A DNA stretch of 64,000 nucleotides from Thermoleophilia bacterium (lineage in GTDB: Bacteria; Actinomycetota; Thermoleophilia; Miltoncostaeales; Miltoncostaeaceae), in the NCBI GenBank assembly GCA_020848615.1, contig JADLHW010000086.1, forward strand, positions 1 through 64,000, in the 5' to 3' direction. The translations under genes and the position numbers were made by a program. Below the pieces are notes generated by a model. The model saw only the letters and a list, made by a program, of their open reading frames with translations, was not told the DNA's origin and ran no database searches. The first letter of the stretch is position 1. Every line of letters begins with the position of its first letter. Shown here one piece after another: positions 8,574 to 17,439 of the stretch.

Positions 8574-9353
8574 TCAGCCGCGCCGGCCGGCCCCGCGCAC
8601 CAGGGGCCGCCCGCCCGTTGGATCGCCGTCGGCTCGCGCCGACCCGGCGGTGCGGGCCCGCGCGCCGGCTCGCGGGCGGCGCTCGCGGGTCTCCGCGAAC
8701 GCGCTGCGGCCGAGCCAGCGCCACAGCGCCTCGGCGTCCGGTGGCACCCCGACGACCCGGATCGCGCGGGCCTTCACCGCGTCCTCATGCCGGCGGTCCC
8801 CCGTCCACACCTCCGTCAGGGTCCGCACCGTCGACTCGACGATGAGCGTGACCTCCTGGCCGGGGTCCTCCCGGCACAGGTCGACCTCGCCACCGCTGAC
8901 CACCAGCCACCACAGCCGCTCACCCGCCGGCGCGTCCGTGAGCCGGAAGTGGATGACGATGCAGCGCCCCTCCGGGCACTCGCCCGCGTTCATGAAACGG
9001 CGGATGTCCCACATCAGGAACCCCGCGTCCAGCTGACCGCGCTTCAGGCGGCCGCCGATCCAGCGCGCGCCCCAGTGTCCCAGCGCCATCACGATCGGGC
9101 GCAGCTCCTCACCGGCGGCGGTCAACCGGTACTCGACGGCCTGCCCGGTCGTCACGCGCCGCACGACGCCGACCTCCTCGAGGGTGCGGAGCCGTTCCGC
9201 CAGCAGCGACCGGGAGATGCGCGGGACACCCCGGTGGATGTCGTTGAACCGCGTGCTCCCGCACAGCAGCTCGCGCACCACCAGCGGCGTCCACCGCTGC
9301 CCGATGACCTCGGCCCCCCGCGCGACGGTGCAGAACTGCCCGTAGTCGATCAT
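8574..9353 (-). CDS. HxlR-family winged-helix regulator with SCP2-like C-terminal domain
   Basis: 259 residues from the ATG at 9353. Residues 5-100 are a canonical HxlR DNA-binding domain: CTVARGAEVIGQRWTPLVVRELLCG, then FNDIHRGVPRISRSLLAERL, then a wing ending in VEYRLTAAGEEL. The C-terminal 130 residues, including RLWWLVVSGGEVDLCREDPG and VIVxSTVRTLTEVW-like strands, match the small lipid-binding-type domain often attached to actinobacterial HxlR proteins. The last 35 residues are Arg/Gly-rich and probably disordered. It is divergent from a SAM-dependent methyltransferase gene, with a 17-base near-palindrome in the shared intergenic region, so it probably controls that gene and itself. Confidence 0.85.
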   Translation of the reverse strand: MIDYGQFCTVARGAEVIGQRWTPLVVRELLCGSTRFNDIHRGVPRISRSLLAERLRTLEEVGVVRRVTTGQAVEYRLTAAGEELRPIVMALGHWGARWIGGRLKRGQLDAGFLMWDIRRFMNAGECPEGRCIVIHFRLTDAPAGERLWWLVVSGGEVDLCREDPGQEVTLIVESTVRTLTEVWTGDRRHEDAVKARAIRVVGVPPDAEALWRWLGRSAFAETRERRPRAGARARTAGSARADGDPTGGRPLVRGAGRRG

Positions 9354-9388
9354 CACCTCACGGTACCCCGGTCCGCGGGACGCTCGCC

Positions 9389-9405
9389 AGTTCAGAATCT
9401 GGACT
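9389..9405. promoter_or_regulatory. Near-palindromic operator candidate for HxlR
   Basis: AGTTCAGAATCTGGACT is symmetric about the A at 9397, with seven of eight base pairs matching. It lies between the divergent HxlR and methyltransferase genes, 36 bases upstream of the HxlR ATG. HxlR proteins bind such short inverted repeats as dimers; binding here is inferred. Confidence 0.5.
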
Positions 9406-9471
9406 TGAGCGGGTGCCCCGGCGGGCGGAACCCTCGTCGTGTCACGACCCACGACACCACGAGGTCCGATC

Positions 9472-10341
9472 ATGAGCATCACGACCACACCGGCCTTCGA
9501 CGCCGCCGCGTTCAAGGCGACGACCCGCGCGCAATGGCAGGCCGCGGCCGAGGCCTGGCACCGCTGGGGCCCGTTTGTGGGGACCTGGCTCGGCGACGCG
9601 ACCGAGGCGATGTTCGACCTGGCATCGATCGGCCCCGGCTCCCATGTGCTGGACGTCGCGGCCGGCGCCGGCGAGCAGTCGATCCGGGCGGCACGGCGCG
9701 CGCTTCCCGGCGGCAGCGTCCTGGCCACCGACCTCGCCCCGGCGCTGCTGGAACGCGCGGCGGCAGACGCCGCGGCGGCCGGGCTGACGAACCTCGAGGT
9801 CCGGGAGCTCGACGGCGAGGCGCTTCACGAGATCCCCCGGGCGTCGTTCGACGCCGCGATCAGTCGCGTCGGGCTCATCTACTTCCCCGATCAGGCGCGC
9901 GCGGCCGCGGGGATGCGCCGCGCCCTCAGGCCCGGCGGGCGGGTCGCGGCGGTCGTCTACTCGACCCCCGACCGCAACCCGTTCTTCGCGATCCCCGTGA
10001 AGATCATCCGTGAGCGCGCGGAGCTCCCGCCGCCGCTGCCCGGGCAGCCCGGCCCCGTCTCCCTCGGCGCGGACGGCGCCCTGGAGGCCCTGCTCACCGG
10101 GGCCGGCCTGCGCGACATCCAGGTCCGCAGGGTGCCGTCGCCCGTGCGGCTCCCGAGCGCCGCCGAGTGCGTGCGATTCGAGCGGGAGTCGTTCGGGGCG
10201 CTCCACCAGATGATGGCGGGGCTCACCGAGACGCGGCGCGCGGAGGTCTGGACGGAGATCGAGGAGGCCCTGCGGCAGTTCGAGACCGACGGCGCCTTCA
10301 CGGGGCCGTGCGAGATGCTCGTCGGCGCGGGCACCGCGTAG
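9472..10341 (+). CDS. Class I SAM-dependent methyltransferase
   Basis: 289 residues from the ATG at 9472, preceded by GAGGTCC. Motif I, VLDVAAGAGEQSIRAAR, is the SAM-binding glycine loop, followed by an acidic residue at the end of strand 2 (LATDLAPALL). Motif GLIYFPDQARAAAGMRRALRPGGRVAAVVY is the post-SAM segment common to UbiE-like and small-molecule methyltransferases. The substrate cannot be read from the sequence. Being divergent from an HxlR regulator suggests induction by a small molecule, for instance a phenolic or quinone, but that is inference. It is followed by a gap of 164 bases holding nothing recognisable. Confidence 0.85.
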   Translation: MSITTTPAFDAAAFKATTRAQWQAAAEAWHRWGPFVGTWLGDATEAMFDLASIGPGSHVLDVAAGAGEQSIRAARRALPGGSVLATDLAPALLERAAADAAAAGLTNLEVRELDGEALHEIPRASFDAAISRVGLIYFPDQARAAAGMRRALRPGGRVAAVVYSTPDRNPFFAIPVKIIRERAELPPPLPGQPGPVSLGADGALEALLTGAGLRDIQVRRVPSPVRLPSAAECVRFERESFGALHQMMAGLTETRRAEVWTEIEEALRQFETDGAFTGPCEMLVGAGTA

Positions 10342-10505
10342 GCCGCGCCGCACGCAGCCCATGTTGAGGGCCGACCGCGCCGGCGTCGGATGGTGGACCG
10401 CGACGGGCTCGCGGACCCCCCGAGCCGCCGGCGCGGTGCCGGGCCTGGGCCGCGCCGCCCCCGGAGACGTCAAGGCTCCGAGCCGGCGGGTCGATATCGA
10501 ACCGG

Positions 10506-13037
10506 ATGAGTGGATTCGACGGTTTCGCGAAGGTGCAGGACGCCTGGCGGGCGTTCGTGGAGCCCCTGCGCCGGGACCGGTTCAGCGCGACCCACGACGA
10601 CGAGCACCGCCAGATGGAGCTGTGCTCGATCCTGTGGGCGGCACGGCACGCGTTCAGCATCGTGTACCTGGTGATCCTGATGCTCGCCGCGGGCCCGGCC
10701 ACGCCGACCATCCTGGTGGGGTGCGCCCTGGCGCTCGGGATCGGCGCCCAGTGGGCGTACACGCGGGATCGCTCACGCGCGGTGGCGATCATCATCGCCG
10801 ACGCCCTGGTGCTCGTCGGATTCGCCGCCGCGGGGATGCCCGCGACGGCCGTGGTGATCATGGCGACCAGCGCCCTGGTGTGGGCCGCCACGTTCCGGCC
10901 GGGACGCGCGGCACTCGTCTACGCGTGCGCGGTCGTCGCGGTGCTCGTCGCGTGGGCCCGCGCGCCGCAGCCGCCGCAGATCGCCATGGTCGCCGGCTTC
11001 TGCGTGCTCGGGGCGATGCTCATGCTCCGGGCCGTGCGGCTCAACATGGGGGCGCGGCGCACCGCCGACCGGGAGCGGATGGTCGCCAACAGCCTGGACG
11101 CCGTGCTGTGGGAGCAGATCCCGGGCCGGGAGGGCGCGCTCAAGGTCTCCCCGGCCGCCGAACGCATCCTGGGGCATCCCCTGCGCTCCTGGGACCGGCC
11201 CGGGTTCCTGGAGTCCATCGCCCACCCCGACGACCTGCCGCACGTCCACGCGCTCCTGGCGGGCGACGAGGACTCGGTGCGCACCTGGCGGCTGCGGCAC
11301 CTGGACGGCGGCTGGCGGTGGATGGAGAGCCGCACCACCTCGGTGCGTGACCGCGCCGGGCGCCACGCCTTCCACGCCGGGGTCCTCATCGACCGCACCG
11401 ACCAGCTGGAGGCCGAGCGCGAGGCCCTGATGTTCGGCAACCTGGTCGCGTCCTCCCCGATCGGGCAGATGCTCGTGCGCTGCAACGGGGAGGCGCCCGT
11501 GATCGATGCCGCCAACACGGCCTGCCGGACGGTGGTCGGCGCGGCCCGCGAGCTGGTCGGCACCCCCCTGCACGATCTGGCCGGGGAGTTCCCGGCGATC
11601 GCTGACCTGCTGACCGCCCTGTCCCACGACATGCCCACCGCGCAGACCATCGAGATCGCCGGCGCCGACGGCCGCATCTACGAGGCCCACGCCCGGGTCC
11701 TCAGCGAGACGACCTGCAGCGTGGACTTCCTGGACATCACCGAGCGGGTCGAGCACACCCGCCTCGTGCACGCGCAGGCCCGCCAGGACGAGCTCACCGG
11801 GCTGCCGAACCGGCGGGCGCTGCGCGAGGCCGTCACGTCGCACCTGGAGGCCGGCACCCCGGCGGCGCTCCTGCTGATCGACCTCGATGACTTCAAGGAG
11901 GTCAACGACAGCCTCGGTCATGAGACCGGGGACCAGTTGCTGCGCCAGATCGGCACGCGCATCCAGGCGAGCGCCCCCGCCGGGGCGATGAGCGCGCGCC
12001 TCGGCGGCGACGAGTTCGCCCTGCTGCTGCCCGGTGCCGGGGGCGCCGAGGCCCGGGCATTCGGCACGCGCCTGGTCACCGCCATCGCCGCGCCCGTCGT
12101 GGAGGACGGCCTCGCGCTGCGCGTCCGCTCATCGGTCGGCATCGCGACCTACCCGGATGACGCGACGGACACCGGCGAGCTCATGCGGCGCGCCGACGTC
12201 GCCATGTACCGCGCCAAGCGGCGCCGCTCACGCGTCGAGGTCTACGACGCGGACGCCGACCCGTTCGGCCATGAGCGTCTGGCCCTGGTCGCCGACCTCG
12301 AGCACGCCCTGGCCGGCGAGGCGCTCACCTTGCATCATCAGCCCCTGGTGGAGGTGGCGACCGGCCGGATCATGGGCACCGAGGTCCTCGCGCGCTGGAA
12401 GCACCCGCGCCTCGGGAACATCCCGCCCGAGACCTTCATCGAGATCGCCGAGGTCTCGAACCAGATCGGGACCCTCACCCGCTGGGTCATCCGGCAGGCC
12501 CTCGCCGACCTCACCGGGATGCCCGGCCACATGGACGTCTCCGTGAACCTGTCGGTCCGCAACCTCTACGAGCAGGACCTGCTCGGGTGGCTGGCCGCGG
12601 CGGTCGCCGACAGCGGCGTCGCCCCGCACCGCCTGGTGCTGGAGATCACCGAATCCACGGTCATGGACGACCAGACCGCGGCCATGGACGTGCTCGAGGG
12701 GATCCGCCGGCTGGGGGTGCGGACCTGGATCGACGACTTCGGCACGGGCCACTCCAGCTTCAGCCGCCTTCGCAGCCTGCCCGTCGACGGCGTCAAGATC
12801 GACCGGTCCTTCCTGTACGGGGCACGCGACTCCGACACCGACCGCATCCTGCTGCACCGCATGATCGACCTGGTCCTCGGCATCGGGCTCCAGGTGATCG
12901 TGGAGGGCGTCGAGACCGCCGAGTGCCTGGACCTGCTCGCCGACACCGGATGCCATCTCGCCCAGGGCTACCACCTCGGCAGGCCCATGCCGCTCGCCGG
13001 CGTGGTCCCGCTCCTGGAGCTCCCCCAGGCGGCGTGA
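10506..13037 (+). CDS. Membrane-bound PAS-GGDEF-EAL protein (c-di-GMP turnover)
   Basis: 843 residues. About five membrane spans occupy residues 45-178, followed by a PAS fold (about 190-300) and a second, weaker PAS-like region (305-418). The GGDEF domain runs from about 425 to 580; the signature GGDEF is intact at 500-504, so cyclase activity is possible. The EAL domain starts near 590. Its first motif reads EVLARW instead of EALxRW, but DDFGTG, VKIDRSF and the late VEGVET glutamate are intact, so phosphodiesterase activity is plausible. Such dual proteins make or break cyclic di-GMP in response to a membrane or PAS signal. The gene stands alone with a strong hairpin after its stop. Confidence 0.92.
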   Translation: MSGFDGFAKVQDAWRAFVEPLRRDRFSATHDDEHRQMELCSILWAARHAFSIVYLVILMLAAGPATPTILVGCALALGIGAQWAYTRDRSRAVAIIIADALVLVGFAAAGMPATAVVIMATSALVWAATFRPGRAALVYACAVVAVLVAWARAPQPPQIAMVAGFCVLGAMLMLRAVRLNMGARRTADRERMVANSLDAVLWEQIPGREGALKVSPAAERILGHPLRSWDRPGFLESIAHPDDLPHVHALLAGDEDSVRTWRLRHLDGGWRWMESRTTSVRDRAGRHAFHAGVLIDRTDQLEAEREALMFGNLVASSPIGQMLVRCNGEAPVIDAANTACRTVVGAARELVGTPLHDLAGEFPAIADLLTALSHDMPTAQTIEIAGADGRIYEAHARVLSETTCSVDFLDITERVEHTRLVHAQARQDELTGLPNRRALREAVTSHLEAGTPAALLLIDLDDFKEVNDSLGHETGDQLLRQIGTRIQASAPAGAMSARLGGDEFALLLPGAGGAEARAFGTRLVTAIAAPVVEDGLALRVRSSVGIATYPDDATDTGELMRRADVAMYRAKRRRSRVEVYDADADPFGHERLALVADLEHALAGEALTLHHQPLVEVATGRIMGTEVLARWKHPRLGNIPPETFIEIAEVSNQIGTLTRWVIRQALADLTGMPGHMDVSVNLSVRNLYEQDLLGWLAAAVADSGVAPHRLVLEITESTVMDDQTAAMDVLEGIRRLGVRTWIDDFGTGHSSFSRLRSLPVDGVKIDRSFLYGARDSDTDRILLHRMIDLVLGIGLQVIVEGVETAECLDLLADTGCHLAQGYHLGRPMPLAGVVPLLELPQAA

Positions 13038-13045
13038 GACGGCGT

Positions 13046-13079
13046 CCGCTCCACCGCCCCCGGACGGGCGGTGGAGCGG
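13046..13079. terminator. Bidirectional hairpin terminator
   Basis: CCGCTCCACCGCCC (13046-13059) and GGGCGGTGGAGCGG (13066-13079) form a perfect 14-base-pair stem with a 6-base loop. It sits between the convergent GGDEF-EAL gene and the zinc-ribbon gene. Confidence 0.75.
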
Positions 13080-13087
13080 GGACGCGC

Positions 13088-13345
13088 CTACGGTGGGATG
13101 ATCTCCCCGTTCGGGGCCCGGCGGGCGTGCGCGCACCCGGCGTGGCAGGTGTGCCGCGCGTATCCGGTGACCGTCGGGTCCGGGTTGTCCCGCGCGGGCC
13201 GGGACGTGATGAACGCGGTCAGCACCTGGGACACGCCGGGTGCGCCGCATCCGGGGCACACGCGGTCGTGGTCACGCAGGAACCGCTGCCGGAACACCTC
13301 GAAGTCCAGCCCGCAGCCGTCGCAGTGGAGGTCGTAGGAGGGCAC
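13088..13345 (-). CDS. FmdB-type zinc ribbon protein
   Basis: 85 residues from a GTG at 13345, two bases after the stop of the alcohol dehydrogenase gene, which places it as second gene of that operon. The N-terminus VPSYDLHCDGCGLDFEVF and the later CPGCGAPG give the C-x2-C...C-x2-C zinc ribbon of the FmdB family of putative regulatory proteins. A second Cys/His cluster near the end (ARHTCHAGCAHA) may bind another metal. FmdB-like proteins are often next to dehydrogenases or amidases, but their role is not well established. Confidence 0.75.
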   Translation of the reverse strand: MPSYDLHCDGCGLDFEVFRQRFLRDHDRVCPGCGAPGVSQVLTAFITSRPARDNPDPTVTGYARHTCHAGCAHARRAPNGEIIPP

Positions 13346-13347
13346 CG

Positions 13348-14424
13348 TCAGTCCGTGGTGATCGCGACCTTCAGCACCCCGTCCTCCTGGTTGGAGAACA
13401 ACGGGTAGGCGTCCTCGATCTGGTCGAGCTTGAACCGGTGGGTGACGAGCTGGCCCAGGTCCAGGCGCCCGGACTGCACCATGCTCATGAGCGCGCGCAT
13501 GCGCTCCTTGCCGCCCGGGCAGAGCGTCGAGCGGATGTCGATGTCGCCGATGCCGTAGATGAAGCCCTCCAGCGGCACCGTCACCTTGTCGCCGTACACG
13601 CCCAGCGACGACACCACGCCGGCGGGACGCACGGACTTCAGACAGTTCTCGAAGGTCTCCTGCAGGCCGAGGGCCTCGATGGCGACGTCCGCGCCGCGGC
13701 CGTCGGTGAGGGCCTTCACCTTCGCGACGGGGTCCTCCTCCCGGAAGTTCACGACCACGTCCGCGCCCATCTTCTTCGCCATCTCGAGGCGCACCGGGTT
13801 CGAGTCCACGGCGATCACCAGGGCCGCGCCCATGAGCCGCGCCCCGGCCGTCGCCGACAGCCCGATGGGCCCCTGGGCGTACACCACCACCGAGTCGCCG
13901 ATCGCCACGTTCGCGGTCTCTGCGGCGGCGATGCCGGTGGACGCGATGTCGGTGACGAACATGACCTCCTCGTCGGAGAGCCCGTCGGGGATCTTCGCGA
14001 GGTTCGCCTGCGCGTACGGCACCCGGAAGAACTCGGCCTGCACCCCGTCCATGGAGTTGCCGAGCCGCCAGCCGCCGATGATCCCCCAGGTGTCCTCGTA
14101 CCCGGCGCACTGGGAGAAGTCCCCGTGCTGGCAGAAGTAGCAGGCGCCGCAGGGGGTGATGGCGCCAACCACGACGCGGTCGCCCACCTCGTACCCCATC
14201 ACGGCCTCGCCGACCGCCTCGACCACGCCCACCGGTTCATGGCCCACCACCCGGCCGTTCGCCACCGGGTACTCCTCGCGCCAGATGTGGCTGTCGGTGC
14301 CGCAGATGGTGGTGGTGGTGACCCGGACGATCGCGTCGGTGGGCCCGCAGGCGGGCTTGGCGACCTCCTCGATGTGGATGTCCTCGTGTCCGCGGAAGAC
14401 CGCGGCCCGCATGGTTTCGGCCAT
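13348..14424 (-). CDS. Zinc-dependent alcohol dehydrogenase (MDR family)
   Basis: 358 residues from the ATG at 14424, with a good GAGGGG ribosome site. Catalytic zinc ligands Cys41 (TICGTDSH) and His62-Glu63 (GHEPVG) are present, as are the four structural-zinc cysteines at 92, 95, 98 and 106 (PCGACYFCQHGDFSQC). The Rossmann region contains VVVYAQGPIGLSATAGARL, a Gly-x-Gly-like dinucleotide loop, with an aspartate (AVDSNPVR) at the end of the second strand, which favours NAD over NADP. It should oxidise or reduce an alcohol/aldehyde pair in the cytosol. Sequence features such as GIGDIDIRSTLCPGGKERM resemble formaldehyde- or isopropanol-type dehydrogenases; the exact substrate is uncertain. 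The FmdB-like gene follows directly. Confidence 0.92.
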   Translation of the reverse strand: MAETMRAAVFRGHEDIHIEEVAKPACGPTDAIVRVTTTTICGTDSHIWREEYPVANGRVVGHEPVGVVEAVGEAVMGYEVGDRVVVGAITPCGACYFCQHGDFSQCAGYEDTWGIIGGWRLGNSMDGVQAEFFRVPYAQANLAKIPDGLSDEEVMFVTDIASTGIAAAETANVAIGDSVVVYAQGPIGLSATAGARLMGAALVIAVDSNPVRLEMAKKMGADVVVNFREEDPVAKVKALTDGRGADVAIEALGLQETFENCLKSVRPAGVVSSLGVYGDKVTVPLEGFIYGIGDIDIRSTLCPGGKERMRALMSMVQSGRLDLGQLVTHRFKLDQIEDAYPLFSNQEDGVLKVAITTD

Positions 14425-14666
14425 CGTGTTCCCCTCGGTGCTGGATGACGCGGACGGCGGACCGGCCGCCGCCGGGTGAAGTGAGCGTCCGCCCGCACCC
14501 CCGCGCCGGGCAACACGCGACCTGGCCCGGCGCCTGTGTCCCGCGCGGCGTGCGGCGCCGGTGGCATACCCCGATTTGCAGGCGGTTCGCCGCGGGCGGA
14601 CCCCCGGGGGCGCGCTGGGACGCCGCTCACCCGTTCGGGTGACCCGCGCGGGACCGGCGGTCGCCG

Positions 14667-15035
14667 TCAGGCGAGCGGGACGGCGACCACCAGGCCGGTC
14701 GCGTCCCCGGCGTGGAGGTTCGTGCCGTCGACGCCCACGCCGATCACGCCGCCCTTGAAGCCGGTGAGGAACGGCGTGGCGACACCCCCGGCGAGGGGGA
14801 CCGTGTCGACGGCCGTCCTCCCGAACATGCCGACGTGGAGGTCCTCCCCGGAGGAGCCGAGGCCCATGGGGCCGGTGTGGCCCGGGAAGGACTTCCCCGG
14901 CTGCGCGGCGTTCGTGCGGTCGGCCGGCCGTGAGCGCAGGCACGCCGGGAATCCGAAGCCCGCGCCGTGGGTCGCCACCACCAGGAGGTCCGTGGGGTCC
15001 TTCGTGCCGGGGTTCGCGCCGGCCGGCTCGGTCAC
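14667..15035 (-). pseudogene. C-terminal remnant resembling a PQQ-type sugar (sorbosone) dehydrogenase propeller
   Basis: The minus strand encodes about 122 codons ending at 14667 with segments DLLVVATHGAGFGFPAC, FPGHTGPMGLG, VPLAGGVATPFLTGF and DGTNLHAGDATGLVVAVPLA. Their order and spacing resemble the last blades of soluble PQQ-dependent aldose/sorbosone dehydrogenases (a G-x-x-P-x-C turn, H-x-x-P-x-G-L, and a terminal propeller strand pair). The catalytic N-terminal blades are missing: upstream the frame runs into low-complexity sequence and then into the antisense of the DUF808 gene, and no credible start codon precedes it. I read it as the decayed 3 prime end of a gene. A short, unrelated secreted protein is the alternative. 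Confidence 0.4.
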
Positions 15036-15198
15036 CGGGGGGCCGTCGGCCAGCACCGGTCGACGGCCGTCCGCTTCGATGGTCCCGGCGCGGGCCGCCC
15101 CGTCCCCTCCTGGGCCGTGGCGATCGCTTGTACGCTCCGGGCGTGCTGCGCCGTCCCCTCGCCGTGACCCGCCCGGCGGCCGCCCCGGTAGGGCGCCG

Positions 15199-16140
15199 GT
15201 GAGCGGCGGCCTCGTCGCGCTGCTCGACGACGTCGCGGCGCTGGCGAAGCTCGCCGCGGCCTCCGTGGACGACGTCGGCGCCGCCGCCGGCCGCGCGAGC
15301 GTGAAGGCCGCCGGCGTGGTGGTGGACGACACGGCCGTCACCCCGCGCTACGTCCAGGGCTTCACGGCCGACCGGGAGCTGCCGGTCATCAAGCGCATCG
15401 CCCTCGGCTCGCTGCGGAACAAGCTGCTGTTCATCCTTCCCGCGGCGATGCTGCTGAGCCAGTTCGCGGATTGGCTCCTCACCCCGCTGCTCATGGTCGG
15501 CGGCGTCTACCTGTGCTTCGAGGGCGCCGAGAAGATCTGGGAGAAGGTCTCCGGCCACCACCCGGAGGGCGACGACGCCACGCCGGACGCCGGCACCGAC
15601 CAGGAGGCCACCCTGGTGGCGGGCGCCATCAGGACCGACTTCATCCTGTCGGCGGAGATCATGGTGATCTCCCTGAACGAGGTGGCCTCCGAGCCGTTCC
15701 TCAGCCGCCTCATGATCCTCATCGTCGTCGCGTTCGCGATCACCGCGCTGGTGTACGGGGCGGTCGCGCTCATCGTGAAGATGGACGACGTGGGGCTGCG
15801 TCTCGCCGAGCGCCGCGGGGGCCTGGCACCGCGGATCGGCCGGGGGCTGGTGCGGGGCATGCCGCGCCTGCTGGCGCTGCTCTCGACCGTGGGCATCGCG
15901 GCGATGCTGTGGGTGGGCGGGCACATCCTGCTGGCCGGCCTCGACGATGTCGGCTGGAGCGGGCCGTACCACCTGGTGCACCGCGCGGAGGAGGGGGCGG
16001 CGGAGGCCCTGGGGGTGCTGGAGGGCCTCGTCGCCTGGCTCGTCAACACGGGCCTGTCCGGGCTGCTGGGCGTCGCGGTGGGCGCGCTGGCGGTGACCGC
16101 GATGCACCTGGTGCCGCGCCGGGGCGCCGCCGCGCACTGA
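15199..16140 (+). CDS. DUF808 family membrane protein
   Basis: 313 residues from a GTG at 15199. The start is set by the conserved N-terminus of this family (GGLVALLDDVAALAKLAAAS, then VDDVGAAAGRASVKAAGVVVDD). About five membrane segments follow (around residues 75-110, 155-200, 225-250, 285-305), with a hydrophilic loop rich in Asp and His (SGHHPEGDDATPDAGTD). Family length is usually near 300 residues, so it looks complete. DUF808 proteins are widespread in proteobacteria and actinobacteria, and no function is established. The 150 or so bases before it hold no other gene. Confidence 0.85.
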   Translation: MSGGLVALLDDVAALAKLAAASVDDVGAAAGRASVKAAGVVVDDTAVTPRYVQGFTADRELPVIKRIALGSLRNKLLFILPAAMLLSQFADWLLTPLLMVGGVYLCFEGAEKIWEKVSGHHPEGDDATPDAGTDQEATLVAGAIRTDFILSAEIMVISLNEVASEPFLSRLMILIVVAFAITALVYGAVALIVKMDDVGLRLAERRGGLAPRIGRGLVRGMPRLLALLSTVGIAAMLWVGGHILLAGLDDVGWSGPYHLVHRAEEGAAEALGVLEGLVAWLVNTGLSGLLGVAVGALAVTAMHLVPRRGAAAH

Positions 16141-16381
16141 TCGCGGCCAGGGCGGGGCATCCATGAGCGCGTCCACGCAGGCCCGGGGGTCGCCGTCGAG
16201 CCTCCGTGACCGACCCACGGACGCGTACAGGTCGTCGAACCGCCGCTCGGGCGTCGGGGGCATCACCACCACATGACGCGGGGGCGCCCGGTGTCACGCG
16301 GGGCGGCCGGGACGCGGGGGCGAGGACGCGGCATCATCGCGGCGATGACGGCCCACCCCGCCCCGCGTCGTCACCGCCGCG

Positions 16382-16645
16382 TCATGCGCCGCGGAACTGC
16401 TCGGCCTCCTCCAGCCGCTCCTGCACCACCCGCAGCTCACCGAACAGCGGTGCCAGCGCCGTCAGCAGCTGGTACAGGTGCGCCGTGGCCTCCGACCTGG
16501 CGGACTCGTCGTCGGATGGCAGCTCCGGGAGGCCGCCCAGGGTGTTCAGCAGGTCCAGCGTGTCGTCCACCATCTTCTGGACCAGGTCGGTGAACATGCC
16601 GAGCTGCGCGCCGATGCGGGCGAGCTCCAGGTCGTGCGGATCCAT
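16382..16645 (-). CDS. Small acidic helical protein
   Basis: 87 residues from the ATG at 16645, with a strong AGGGAG site five bases away. It is almost entirely helical and amphipathic: LARIGAQLGMFTDLVQKMVD, LDLLNTLGGLPEL, AHLYQLLTALAPLFGELRVV, then an acidic tail EERLEEAEQF-like region. No signal peptide, membrane span or cysteine is present. The heptad-like spacing of hydrophobic residues suggests a helical bundle or dimer. I do not recognise the family. It is flanked by DUF808 upstream of its 3 prime end and a divergent DJ-1 protein. Confidence 0.65.
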   Translation of the reverse strand: MDPHDLELARIGAQLGMFTDLVQKMVDDTLDLLNTLGGLPELPSDDESARSEATAHLYQLLTALAPLFGELRVVQERLEEAEQFRGA

Positions 16646-16850
16646 GCGCGGCTCCCTGCGCGGGGGTGGCGTCCTGCCGCGGCCGCGTGACGGCCGCCTG
16701 CACACATCATCGGCCGCGGAGGCCGGGCCGCTGAGCACCGCGCGGCCGATGTGAGGGCGGCACCTGAGCGGGCAGGGGGCGGCCACCGATCCGCCGGCGC
16801 CCCCGGCGCGGGACGCTGATGGCGGTGCGCCGACGTGAGGGGAGGGACCC

Positions 16851-17411
16851 ATGGGCAACGTGCTGATGGTCGTCGCCCCGGAGCGGTTCCGGGACGAGGA
16901 GGTGACCGAGACGCGGGAGGTGCTCACCGAGCTCGGCCACGAGGTGCAGCTGGCGAGCACCCGCACCGGCCGTGCGACCGGCGTGCGCGGGGCGGCGGTC
17001 GAGGTGGGACACCGCCTCGCCGAGGTCCACGGCGACGCATGGGACGGGGTCGTGTTCGCGGGCGGGCCCGGCATGCAGGTGCTGTGGGACGACCCCGACG
17101 CGATCCGGGTGGCCCGCGAGGCCAGCGAGCACGGCAGGGTCCTCGGGGCGATCTGCACCGGGCCGGTGGTGCTGGCCGGCGCCGGACTGCTGAACGGCCG
17201 TGAGGCGACGGTGTGGCACCGGGAGCGGAACCGCATCGCCGCCGCCGGGGCGCTCGCCTCGCCGATGCACCTGGTGGTGGACGGCAGGATGGTCACCGCC
17301 GACGGGCCGCGGCAGGCGCACCGCTTCGGCATCGCCGTGGCCGCCGTGCTCGCCGACCCCGGCGAGCTGCGGACCCCGGACGCCGAGGTCCCGGAGATCT
17401 GGGTGGGATGA
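16851..17411 (+). CDS. DJ-1/PfpI superfamily protein
   Basis: 186 residues with the flavodoxin-like fold of the DJ-1/PfpI group. The nucleophile elbow is GAICTGP with Cys102, preceded by the oxyanion stretch FAGGPGMQ, and the conserved acidic residue of the active site lies near Glu16-Glu17. A histidine (VWHRER) follows at the position used in PfpI-type enzymes. Members act as proteases, glyoxalases or deglycases and often in stress defence; which applies here is not clear. The gene is 28 bases upstream of the P-type ATPase and is probably co-transcribed with it and the two-component pair. Confidence 0.85.
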   Translation: MGNVLMVVAPERFRDEEVTETREVLTELGHEVQLASTRTGRATGVRGAAVEVGHRLAEVHGDAWDGVVFAGGPGMQVLWDDPDAIRVAREASEHGRVLGAICTGPVVLAGAGLLNGREATVWHRERNRIAAAGALASPMHLVVDGRMVTADGPRQAHRFGIAVAAVLADPGELRTPDAEVPEIWVG

Positions 17412-17439
17412 ACCCCGCCCCGCAGGGGGACTGACGGGG

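Noticed and set aside
16141-16272. Minus-strand frame starting MPPTPERRFDDLYASVG near 16265
   Set aside because: The frame has no stop before the DUF808 gene, which it runs through antisense, and only the first 40 residues look protein-like. I could not support a gene.
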